Assembly (NCBI GenBank): GCA_964017185.1
Contig: OZ024871.1
Location: 63,058,866-63,122,865, forward strand
DNA length: 64,000 nucleotides
From: Rugalucina vietnamica
Lineage: Eukaryota > Mollusca > Bivalvia > Lucinida > Lucinidae
Direction of reading: 5' to 3'
Both the position numbers and the translations under genes were made by a program. Below, piece by piece: positions 1 through 10,961 of the stretch. The notes beneath the pieces were generated by a model that was given only the letters and a program-made list of their open reading frames with translations, was not told the origin of the DNA and did not search any database. Each line of letters starts with the position of its first letter. The first letter of the stretch is position 1.

Positions 1-23
1 TGACCACTTGATTTAAGAATATG

Positions 24-3000
24 CCGGGACACAAGTGATTGGACAAAAATTATGGCGGCCATCTTGAATTTCAAAATGGCCGCCAATAAAGCGTTGTCAA
101 GTGAATAATTCGACTCTCAGACTACATAAAGACATGATTTAAATGTCATTTTATATGTTTTGGCACACGAGGGAGGAAAAAGCATTATGTTACATGTCTG
201 TGTATGAAAATTCTCAACAGAGGGTATTTCGTCTAAATAAAGCCATTGTAAAGATTAACACTGAGGTGTAATCTTTAACAAAATACTTCTACGGTTAAAG
301 ATGACACTAAAACAACTATATAGGCCTATTAATTTCTGCTGAGACCTGGACAGAGTATTGACTTAACATTGAATAATTCAAGTACATGTATGTATCTGCA
401 TGCACAGTGAAACGTATCCAATACGTTTTTATTGATAACAGGTTCCCGCGCAGATGCAGAGCTCTGTGCATGGAAGTGAAACAGACATGCATTTGCATGG
501 CCACCGACATGCTTTTTGCAACCACATTTGACCATCTCTTTACACACTTTGGCTGCTTCTGGACGTGACGTCCAAAAAGGAATCCAGTGATTGTCTCTGC
601 TTTTCTTCCAGCCCCTTTCTTCAGGACTCGGTAACTCATGAATCGCAATGAGGGTCTGTCCCCAACAGTACCCCGCTTGATACACTGCACATTTGACATG
701 CTCTTTTAGAGCAGCCTCAGTTGGAGCTATGCGATCTAATTGCCTTCCATTGGCAAACAACAATTTTCTGCAGTGATCGACCTGTGTGCTCTCGCCTGTT
801 CTGTCATAAAGCAGTATCACAAACTTTTGCAGATGTTTCATAGGCTCGTCCTGAAGTTTGGTCAGGATAGAGGTGATGAATAGCTTTAGTGGATACTTTC
901 ATTGCATGAACAATCATTACTGTAACAGCGCTATGTGCTGCTTCGGTGAAAGGGGCATCAAGAATATTGGTGACACTGGTCTTACTTCTTCTGCCTGTCT
1001 GCTGGCATGGTAAGCTGACCAAGAGTCACCGCGATCAAGTTGCTCCTTTTTCTGAACAAGTTCAGCCATTATGCTTAACAGCTGCTTTAACAGTCTTTTG
1101 TCGGAGATTATTCAGACAAGTCTGCCTTTAATGCACCTTCTGTGGCTGGGGGAAAGCAATCAGACTGATGCAAAGAGACGACAGGGTTTATCTGTGTATA
1201 CTCCTCTGGAAGCTGGTAGTTATGTTTCCTGTTGTCACTGTCTGTGATATCGATGTTCATTGTATCTCTGTCAGTATCGTTATGTTCAGAGGTAGGAAAC
1301 TGCATAACCGATATTGCTGTGCCGTGGAATAATTCCATTGCATTCCTTGCAGAAGGATTATGATCAATATTATCCACTGCCCCAACAGTGAAAAGATCCC
1401 CCTTCAACCTAGATGGACAAACACAAACCGTCCATTTCGTATTGCATGCACACACTGTTTGCTAGAGCACTTTTTATTTCCTTTATTCTCGCATATGAGA
1501 TACAAAGCCCCTGACTACACAGTTCATCAATCAATCCTCTCTTTCTAGTTTTGGCATGAATCATCAAGCCAGTATATATAGCCAGGGGTGTTTCTCTTGC
1601 TTTATCATGGCGAATTTTAGATATTTGCCCTTTCTTTGTAGATTTTTTTTTGCATTGAACATCAGTAACTGAGAATGCGAGAGGGCTATTTTCATTGACA
1701 CATCTGATGTGTCTCTTTGTGACACAATGTTGGATCGATTTATATCATTCTAACTAAAGCAAAGACTTTATCAGGCACTACATCCTTTTCACATCCTGGC
1801 TTTAAACAACCATCAAAACAATAATCTTTCTCTAATAGCAGGCTGTTGGCTGTTCGCATGAGATGAATCGCCTCTTCGTCTGTGTTTTGTAAACACGCTA
1901 TTTTTATGGCCTCTCCTATAGCCGCATCAAACATAAGGATAACATTTCTTCCTTGAGTTTGGGCCCGTAAGTCAGGAATGAAATTTAAGAGTCTCTCTTT
2001 TGATCTTGTGTTATTGACCTTTCCTGTAAATTCTGGGTCTTCTTTTAGATGAGACTAGTAAATAAAATATAAAGGTTTGATCCTTTGGAAGCAGCAAAAA
2101 CATTCAAAGGGGGATATTATGGACTATATTGCGCAATTTCGGGTAATGAACCCTCTTCAGTAGCCCTTTTTAAACCGGCAACGAACGCCAGACTATAATT
2201 GTGCTGCAATTTCGAGAATTACACGAGGAGTCTAAATCAAAGACATATTCCTAAATTGGGTCAAATAATTGAAAAATTGCTTAGAAGTATGTTTCTAAAC
2301 GTGTTTTGAACACTCTGGATATCTTTACTGATCTCAAAGGACCGAAATAAAAATATAATCTGCACTATGGATGATGTACGGGGAGACTTTTTACGGCCGC
2401 CACACGGCACAACACCAGCTGCAGTAATAGCAAATAAAATATAAAGTCGTTCCAAATCCGACAACTTGAAAACAGGCATTGACTCAGGCACGGACTCGAT
2501 TGCTTAGTGCAGTAAGGCATTTGGGGTGATGTTTAGCATGCATATCACCTTCAGAAGGCTTTCCTAGCAGTTTCCTGTCTTGAAGCTCATGTGCGTACTC
2601 ACGTACACGACTGTCAACCTTATCAGTTCTAGCACTATGAAGCGGTTCTCGAGAGTGGTCCTTGTCGCAAAAGAAGCAGTTACTTGTCTTAGCCATTGAG
2701 TCAACACTTCTCCTTGTTTTCACTGGACTAGGACCAAATGCTGCCTCTTCCTTTTGCTTACGTTTCTGAGTCCGCTGTAACTTTTGGTTATCAAACCTAT
2801 TCCTGCACGGTTTATGCCATTTCGCTTTGTTTTGTATGAGTGTGGCTTCAATGCCACCATCTTTAGCCAGTCTATATCAACATTAATATTAGATGGTAAA
2901 CATTCGAGTTTTTGAAACTCATTTATGCATTCATCTACTGCTTCGTAGCTCCCCTCTTGTGGACAGACCAATTTTTCTGGTGTGTCCTCTTGACATAATG

Positions 3001-4445
3001 CACTAAGTCCCAGTTGTTCTCTGAAAAACCTGTGAAGACTGCGTTCGCGAACTACAGCCTTCTCCAGGATCTATCACTTTACACTGCTTAGACACTTACG
3101 TATAGGTTATAACTTGAATGTTATGCGACAGTCTGCATGCTTAGTTTTTAACCCAATCATGGTTGATAACTATGCTGCCTTCTTTAATTGCACGCCGGTG
3201 GGTCGGGCGTCAGACTCTATGATGGCCCCGACTTAAAGCTATTTATTTTAGTTGGTTGGGGCCGGAGCTTCTTGTCTGTTGCTTGGCCCACCGGGGTCCA
3301 ACTGGTGTTTTTCTTTTGCTCCGGAGTTAGTAGGTTATTCGGCGCCCAGGGATCTCCATCGTCGGGCAGCTTACTCAAATTGTGAGTCCTGGGTTTTGAT
3401 TCATCAGGATGTTTATCATGATTTATTTGTTTGTTCTTGATGATTCATTGACTAGTTAGAGATTCGCCACAAGGACCAAATAACTAACTAAATGTTATGA
3501 ACCACTGCAGAAGCTGAGGGTGAGGTTAGGTACCTGTAAAACCGGTTTAAGCCCGCCAGTAACTTTGTGTTACTGATCGTTCCAAGTCGATACTTCTGTG
3601 GTGGTTCTTTTTGTTTTATGTCTTGGTGTTTAAAATTGTTTGTGCTGTTGGCGCCTTATGTATGTTTTCATATTTTAGTTAAGTTAAGGTAACTGAGTGG
3701 CCACTTATTGGAAAATAGCTGCTCATTCGGATTACGATATGTTTCATGGTATAAAGTACCTGATTGTTAGTTTGTTTTTTTCCCACCTCGGTTTTTGGAG
3801 TGGGAATCTTTTTCTGATTGCGCCTTTTCCTGATCTTTGCCAACTTGTACCTTTTTAGAACTGTCTTAACAAAAACAGTCAAGACACTTCAATTAAAACA
3901 TAAAATTAATGATACTTTTCTTGTCTGTCTGTTAGTTTTATTTGTTGCTGAATGTCCCAGTCAACAGCTATGGTTATGTCGGGACGCTGTCTCCATTCTC
4001 GCTATTACTACCATACAAACATATGTCAGTACATGTAAACGGATCACCCTAAGCATCCACTCAGTTTGGTAAGAGTCTTCACTGGCTTAATTTGATTTGT
4101 CTGACATTGGTATTCTTAATTCAGACAGAAAGCTATTCAGAAACATGATAGGCAACATGGCTGATTTTGAGTAATCGCTGAATATTAATGTCATTCTGTT
4201 GATTTTGACTTGCAATGGCACATACCGTTTTAGTAGCTATGAAGCGTTACATGGCTTTATTACATCCATTGAGCCAAATAAACTTATTTAATGAATTTCT
4301 TTAATCAGAACACATAAATCGGAATTGAAATCGAGTCAAAAACACGAACAGAAGTCAAGATATTGTCATATTTGTATTTTTTGTGGCGGCCATCTTGAAA
4401 TCCAAGATGGCCGCCACCAAAATGATCATATCACTTGTGTCCCGG
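24..4445. mobile_element. TIR-bounded DNA element with decayed cargo gene
   Basis: CCGGGACACAAGTGAT at 24-39 is matched in inverse orientation at 4430-4445. Both ends continue into a small palindrome built from ATGGCGGCCATCTTG and its complement (52-85 and 4384-4417). The shared terminal sequence, outside-in, is a terminal inverted repeat followed by a subterminal hairpin, which suggests a DNA transposon about 4.4 kb long. No clear target-site duplication is visible at the outer edges. The only protein remains inside are on the minus strand (329-2990) and do not resemble a transposase I recognise. The stretch 3180-4380 has no recognisable coding content. Confidence 0.6.
329..2990 (-). pseudogene. 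broken multicopy uncharacterised gene, Cys-rich ends
   Basis: Minus-strand pieces line up in one protein order. An N-terminal Cys/His segment comes first (about 2490-2720; CFFCDKDH, then a YHPKCL-like stretch read as HHPKCL). A middle segment follows at 1740-1934. Then comes a segment with GAVDNIDHNPSARNAM and FHGTAIS (1108-1390). The C-terminal segment (329-841) has LPSPEERGW, a W-x-P-x-W stretch and KCGCKK. The expected CKC...CTELCIC continuation lies in a different frame at about 430-490, which shows a frameshift. Stops separate the other pieces. From memory this arrangement matches a large family of uncharacterised proteins in cnidarians and molluscs; its function is unknown to me. It sits inside the TIR element at 24-4445. 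Confidence 0.55.
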
Positions 4446-4521
4446 TCTGGTTTGATTTATAATCATATAATGAAGCTTTGTGCCAAATTTCACACTTTTA
4501 TCACAATTTGAACGATTTTCA

Positions 4522-4617
4522 TGAAAATCCCTGCTTACCGACTGTACTAATATCAATCGGTTGACGCAAACTTATTTTACAGCATTTTTATACGTACTTT
4601 CCGATCACCCCTCGTAT
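4522..4617. mobile_element. solo end of a mariner-like element
   Basis: The stretch ending tttttatacgtactttccga and then tcacccctcgta is the inverse complement of the left end of the element at 58485. It also resembles that element's right end at 60438-60466. The similarity extends about 90 bases into atcaatcggttgacgcaaac. Only one terminus is present here, so this is a fragment. Confidence 0.6.
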
Positions 4618-4620
4618 TTT

Positions 4621-4817
4621 AAATATCCTATCATATGCAGCACACATTTTTGGTGGTATTACTGTAAAAAAAAAAAAACTCTCACAATTCATCATCTGGT
4701 CGATCAGAACACTTCGGAAACTGTAAAGTTCCGACATGTTATAAATGACAATTGTTTCAAAGAAAGAAAATATTGCTAATTAGTGATTATAATATGCCGC
4801 ATATGATAGGATATGTG
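4621..4817. repeat. short inverted-repeat element
   Basis: aaatatcctatcatatgc at 4621-4638 is repeated inverted as gcatatgataggatat at about 4800-4815, enclosing about 160 bases with an A run. It is compatible with a very small foldback element or MITE. No coding content. The sequence on to 5190 is unremarkable. Confidence 0.35.
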
Positions 4818-5208
4818 TATAAAAAATCTTTAATATGAAAATAGCAACGCGCGATTTCCGAAATTATGTGCAGTACGAACTCGCGATCTGTCGCATGACG
4901 TATACACAAATGATAGCATACACGGACTTTGTTTCTGACCTTTGACCAAAATGACCTTGACCTGGAACACACAATTCACATGACTTCATTAACTCACCTT
5001 TTTCATAAAACAGCCAAAACGAGTTAAGTCATTGAATTCGGTGATTTTTGTGTCCCATCCATATATTTTCAAGAAGAAAAGTAGTTTTTCAGCGCTTTGA
5101 AGCGGTTTCACCTAGGTTAAGGTCATGTGAAAAAATAGCAGGAGAAGTGGTCTACAGTCAGTCTCTAAGCCGTTTTCCACATGACATCATACTATAATTT
5201 GAGCAACG

Positions 5209-5254
5209 TTTGTCTGTTTGTTTGTTTGTTTGTTTGTTTGTTTGTTTGTTTGTT
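5209..5254. repeat. (TTTG)n microsatellite
   Basis: About eleven TTTG units at the start of the AGGTCA-rich repeat block. They create the apparent TNKQ repeats seen in minus-strand reading frames. Confidence 0.85.
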
Positions 5255-6545
5255 CCCCTACTCCTCCCAGGTCCTTGGGCCGATCTTCACCAAACTTGGA
5301 GGGAAGGTGGAGGGCGGCCCCGGATATTAGCTTGAGGGGTTCATTTTTTGAAAGGTCAAGGTCATCGAGGTCAAAGGTCAAATTTGTTTTTTTTTCTGTT
5401 TGTTCCCCTATTTCTCCCAGGTCATTGGACCGATCTTCACCAAACCTGGTGGGAAGGTTGAGGATATTAGCTCGAGGGGTTCATTTTTTAAAGGTCAAGG
5501 TCATCGAGGTCAAAGGTCAAATTTCTGTATCTCGGCAGTCCTTGGTCCGATTTGCATGAAACTTGGTGAGTGTATACAGGTTGATCCCTGATTAAGATTT
5601 ATGGGTCCAATTGGGTCAAAGGTCATCGAGGTCAAAGGTCAAATTTGTTTATTTTTGTTTGTTCCTCCCAGGTACTTGGGTCGATCTTCACCAAACTTGG
5701 TGGAAAGGTTGAGGGCGGCCCCGGATATCATCGAGGTCAAAGGTCAAATTTATGTTGTTTTTTTTTTTTTTTCTGTTTGTTCCTCCCAGGTCCTTGGGCC
5801 GATCTTCACAAAACTCGTAAGGAAGGTTGAGGGCGGCCCCGGATATTAGCTTGAGGGGTTCATTTTTTTGAAAGGTCAAGGTCATCGAGGTCAAAGGTCA
5901 AATTTGTTTTTTTCTGTTTGTTCCCCTACTTTTTTTTTTTTTTTTTTTTTTTTTGTTCCCCTACTTCTCCCAGGTCCTTGTGCCGATCTTCACCAAACTT
6001 GGTGGGAATTAAGGTGGAGGGCGGCCCCGGATATTAGCTCGACGGGTTCATTATTTAAAGGTCAAGGTCATCGAGGTCAAATTTCTGTATCTCGGCAGTC
6101 CTTCGTCCGATTTGGATTAAACTTGGTGAGTGTATACAGGTTGATCCCTGATTAACATTTATGGGTCCAAATGGGTCAAAAGTCATCGAGACCAAGGTCA
6201 AATTTGTGGGTTTTTTTCTGTTTGTTCCCCTACTTCTCTTAGGTCCTTGGGCCGATCTTCACCAAACTTGGTGGGAAGGTGGAGGGCGGCCCCGGATATT
6301 AGCTCGAGGGGTTCATTTTTTAAAGGTCAAGGTCATCGAGGTCAAAGGTCAAATTTCTGTATCTAGGCAGTTCTTGGTCCGATTTGGATGAAACTTGGTG
6401 GGTGTATACAGATTGATCCCTGATTAAAATGAATGGGTCCAACTGGGTCAAAGGTCAAGGCCATCGAGGTCAAAAGCTCGAGGGGTTCCATTTTTTAAGG
6501 TCAACTTGACCTTCAAGGTCATCGAGGTCAAAGGTCAAATTTACT
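5255..6545 (+). repeat. dispersed/tandem repeat rich in AGGTCA half-sites
   Basis: Five or six imperfect units share ccgatcttcaccaaacttgg, a ggcggccccggatattag stretch, and ggtcaaggtcatcgaggtca followed by aaggtcaaattt. Alternate units carry ctgtatctcggcagtccttg. Unit length varies between about 180 and 330 because of indels and poly-T runs. Open frames across this block differ in frame from unit to unit and are not genes. Confidence 0.7.
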
Positions 6546-6799
6546 TCATCGCCGCAATCATCTTACTGCTACGTCGAGACGGGTAGAATTTACTAGTACC
6601 ACAAAAATCCAGCAAAAATGCTGTCCCATCATCATAGTAAGCTTATTACAGAACTTATTACTGAAAATATATTGTTCGGGTTGGCGGTTTTCTATCATAT
6701 GTCAATGTCATATACACAGGCCTGTTATTTTACGCATTGATTTTGGTTCTGAAGTAAAAATGAAAATTTTGATGTCTCAATTACTGCTGTCCCAGATTC

Positions 6800-8620
6800 T
6801 TACGTGAATTACGTTTTTAAGTTTTAATGTCTCACAAAATACTACCATCGTATGTTTAGCTTACATGCTACATGTTTTTGGGAAGATAATTGATACATGC
6901 TTGGAAAATAAATACAAATGTGGGTTAGCTATTGTTCATTTGTCCAAGATAAAGTCAAAGCTAAAGCTAATGAAAAAATAACACAGTTTTGTGAACTACG
7001 TTACCCTACCCATATCATTTGTTAAATAAGAGGTAGAAATATTCCAAGTAACAGCAGTGAAAGAACTTTGACCATACTAAGTAGCAAATAGATAAAGAAC
7101 TTTACGGGATGTTGTAAACATACATGGAAATAGGCTAAAGCTCAAATTTGTGAATTACGTTACTGTGAATTACGTTACTACAATTTTACTTAAAGAGAAA
7201 TAACTCTGAATTATCATGTCTCTTTGGAATTTATGTGAGTTGTTTGGTTAAATCAAGTCTATTACTGCTCGTAAGTATCAATTCCTACCATACTAGTGTT
7301 GCTTTTTCATAGCTACATGGACTTAATCTATATTTTCTGGGTACACCATCTCTCCATTTTATGTAAATTATTACAGATGGCCATCATATCAATGCAATAT
7401 GTGCAAGGTGTCTTTTATAAACAACAAAAATCAAAAGTTAAGACTTATTTAATGTTTTACATACCGTCTATGATTTAAATGTGATTGAGTGTAGGTAACG
7501 TAATTCACATGCAGGTAACGTAATTCACTTTTTTAGATCCACGATAGGATCACATGATTCATACTTTCGGTGATATAAGACTTTTGTTGTCTTAGTATAT
7601 TGTTTTTAATAATTACTCTATGTCACCTGGTATCCAGATAATCAAAAAAAGTGCGTCTAATTCACAGTTTGTGACTTTTTTCAATATACCCTTTAGAATA
7701 GGCACACTGTTTTTGACGCCCTGGTCCACTTATGTTGGTATCTTTTATTCCAAATGTTCTTTTTGACTTACTTTGCATGTCTCTTGATAGCATTATGTGA
7801 AAGAGAGACATGTAAACCATGTTTATAACATACTACATTCGATAAAATCTGACATATTTTGTGCGTGAATTACGTTACCTTTAACATCTTATGGCATTAT
7901 TTTCTGACAAAATGTACTTTTTCGATAATATAAAGCTTTTGTATGTTGTATATAACCTCTTTGAATAGGTTTGTGGTGATTCATTCTTTATTGGTTAGGT
8001 GTCTTGTGAACTACAACAAGTTAATGAATAACAATAATATAAAGAATGTTTACTTAATCTTTAACTTGTACATTTGAAATGGCCCTTTCTGCAAAATGAA
8101 CAAAGACAAATACAATGAATTGTATTTAAGGTGCAAACAGATGAATAATTAACATTCCGTGACACATCTGAGACAGATAATTTGTAGAGAAATGTGCGAT
8201 TTCACACAGATAAGAATGCACTGGTAATGGATTTGTGAATTACGTTACCAACCTAATGTTACATTTTCCTACACAAAATAGTATTACAAGTGCCTCAAAT
8301 ATGTATAGTTATGATATTTATCACCTTTATTCTAAATAAAAATTAGGTCATTTATCTAATAGTGCTCAAAAGTGGATGGAAATAAGCAAAACAATGTTTG
8401 CATTTTTAGTATAGCAACTATTTTTAAATTTTCATTTGAGGCAAACATTCAAACTACGCTGAGAAGGCAATAATGTCATAAGTGTTACGTATAACACTTG
8501 TTTTTAGGCAAGAAAAAGACAATTTTGAAAAACAAGTTTCAAAAAGTTTGACAATGTCATACCTCGTTCTTTTTTATGCATGTTCAAAAAAAACTCTACC
8601 ACAGTAACGTAGTTCACATT
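6800..8620. repeat. recurring 14-base motif GTGAATTACGTTAC
   Basis: The motif or a one-base variant occurs at 6804, 6991, 7150, 7165, 7495 (inverse), 7515 (inverse), 7865, 8235 and 8604 (inverse). One series (6804, 7165, 7515, 7865, 8235, 8604) is spaced 350-370 bases. The sequence between copies is AT-rich and not obviously repeated, and no gene is visible from about 6560 to 8740. Its role is unknown. Confidence 0.55.
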
Positions 8621-8743
8621 AAATTTCAATGTTGTTGTTTATGAAGCGATAAAAAAATGAAAATTCGGGTTGCTAACATTTTTCAAACATAACAATTTAT
8701 CAGGCAGGTTCCACTTAGTTGAAAAAACAACAAAACATGATAA

Positions 8744-10250
8744 GAGCTGTCGCAGGACAGCGTAGCTCGCCTGACTTGTGCTTTGCCACTACATCTGTTA
8801 AAATCTATGACCCATGACCTTGACCTCAAGGTCACTCAGGTGGGTCATCATGGTACAACATAAAACTTTAGACCAATGCAAAGTATCAATTGATCAATCT
8901 ACATGTTCAAGAGATATAGACTTATAAAAACATTAACCAAAACTTAAACACAAAACTTCCAAGTCCGTGACCCTGACCTCGAGGTCATCCAGGTGAGTTG
9001 TGATGTACAGCATAAAACCTGAGACCAATATCTATCAACATGCAAGTATCAACTTTATCCATTAACATGTTCAAGAGATTTAGACTTTAACCAAAAACAT
9101 TTTAACACAAAATTTCTAAGTCTGTGACCTTGACCTCAAGGTCACCCAGGGTAGGTCATGATGGTACTGCATAAAACTTCAGACCAATATCTACCAACAT
9201 GCAAAGTATCAACTCGATCAATCAACATGGTCAAGAGATATAGACTTACAAAAACTTAAATCAAAAACTTAAACACAAAATTTCTAAGTCTGTTACCTTT
9301 ACCTCAAGGTCACCGAGAGTGGGTCATGATGGTACTGCTTAAAACTTCAGACCAAAATCTAGCAACATGCAAAGTATCAACTCAGTCCATCAATATGGTC
9401 AAGAGATATAGACTTACAAAAACTTTAACCAAAAACTTAAACACAATATTTCTAAGTCCGTGACCACGGTGACCTTGACCTCAAGGTCACCCAGGGTGGG
9501 TCATGATGGTACTGCGTAAAGCTTCAGACCAATATCTAGCAACATGCAAAGTATCAACTTTATCCATTAACATGTTCAAGAGATTTAGACTTTAACCAAA
9601 ACATTTAACACAAAATTTCTAAGTCTGTGACCTTGACCTCAAGGTCACCCAGGGTAGGTCATGATGGTACTGCATAAAACTTCAGACCAATATCTACCAA
9701 CATGCAAAGTATCAACACGATCAATCAACATGGTCAAGAGATATAGACTTACAAAAACTTAAATCAAAAACTTAAACACAAAATTTCTAAGTCTGTGACC
9801 TTTACCTCAAGGACACCGAGAGTGGGTCATGATGGTACTGCATAAAACTTCAGACCAATATCTAGCAACATGCAAAGTATCAACTCAATCCATCAATATG
9901 GTCAAGAGATATTGATTTACAAAAAACTTTATCCAAAAACTTAAACACAAAATTTCGAAGTCCATGACCTTGACCTCAAGGTCACCCAGGGTGGGTCATG
10001 ATGGTAATGCGTAAAACTTCAGACCAATATCTATCAACATGCAAAGTATCAACTTGATCCATCAACACGGTCAAGAGATATAGACTTCTAAAAAACTTTA
10101 ACCGAAAGTGTGACGCGGACGTAAACGTAAACGCTAGTACTGAGACAGAAAAATCTTGGACAGGCACAAGTATTGACTACTACCAAAGGTTTAAGTCTGC
10201 CACACTGCCAGCCCAGAGAAGCCAAACTTCGTAGCGAATTGCTTATCTAT
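8744..10250. mobile_element. satellite-bearing element (pearl/Helitron-like)
   Basis: The element begins gagctgtcgcaggacagcg, which contains the small hairpin ctgtc-gcag-gacag. About seven tandem units of roughly 165 bases follow; each has gaccttgacctcaaggtcac, gggtcatgatggtactgc, accaatatctagcaacatgc and gtcaagagatatagacttac. A gtgtgacgcggacgtaaacg tail follows at about 10108. The same start and a related GC-rich tail occur in the element at 32210-35075. A unique start, central 150-170-base tandem units and a unique tail resemble the bivalve pearl-type elements. The family assignment is inference. Confidence 0.55.
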
Positions 10251-10260
10251 ATATAGACTG

Positions 10261-10857
10261 AGACAGGGAAGCACATAGACAGAAATTTGCACCCTGCTAA
10301 ATAAACATTTTACTCACAGTTATCGTCAACTTTAAGGTTTTCCTTTTTTTATGCACTAGTCATTTGTAAACACAATTACATGTATGACTTTTCAGCTTTC
10401 AGTGCCCTGCTGTAAGCCCCACCCCCATTGGAGATCAAAACTTTGCTCTTTGCCCCACCCTTAGCAATAGAAAATCTCCCTGGGGAAAGGTTCCTAATGT
10501 CAAAGCACCGTCATTTCCCCTGCACTGTGGGGACACTTGAAAAGTAATTGCTTCGCACTCTATCCTGGCTATCCCCCACCCTTCCACATAGGTGGGGGGC
10601 AGTGGTTACAAATGACTGGTGCATTAACAGTAGCCTTGTTCATAATATCAACCATGTTAAGGCTTAAACCATTATTTGACTTTATGGATAATTATAAGAA
10701 TGACAAGTTAAGAGCCTTCATGTAGTTTTTGATCACAACTGTACAGTCCAACTTTCATCACAGATATTAAAAGAACCATTGCACTCTCTTCCTTGTTTCT
10801 TCAGCTGGTCTTCAAAGCCACCTCTGAGTTTTAAACCAAGCAAAGCCAGGTTTACCA
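10261..10857. other. 3' flank of ANAPC16, no gene seen
   Basis: Between the satellite element and the ANAPC16 stop codon. It probably includes the 3' untranslated region of that minus-strand gene, but I could not assign a polyadenylation site. Nothing else is recognised. Confidence 0.3.
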
Positions 10858-10961
10858 TCATTTAAGACTGATAAGTTTCTCAATGGGTTCATACCGCCAG
10901 TCATCTTCAGGTAGATGTTTAGCAGTCTGTCTGAACTTCTTCATCCTCTGTTCATGGGCAT
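10858..10961 (-). CDS. ANAPC16: ANAPC16 exon 3 (stop)
   Basis: Acceptor cttgttatatag. It encodes the C-terminal 34 residues ending EKLISLK, with TGA at 10860-10858. It contains the DDWRYEPIEKL signature. Confidence 0.85.

Noticed and set aside
5218..6391. Several overlapping plus-strand frames with SLGRSSPNL and GQGHRGQRSN stretches
   Set aside because: Each is a frame of the AGGTCA-rich repeat and shifts frame between units.
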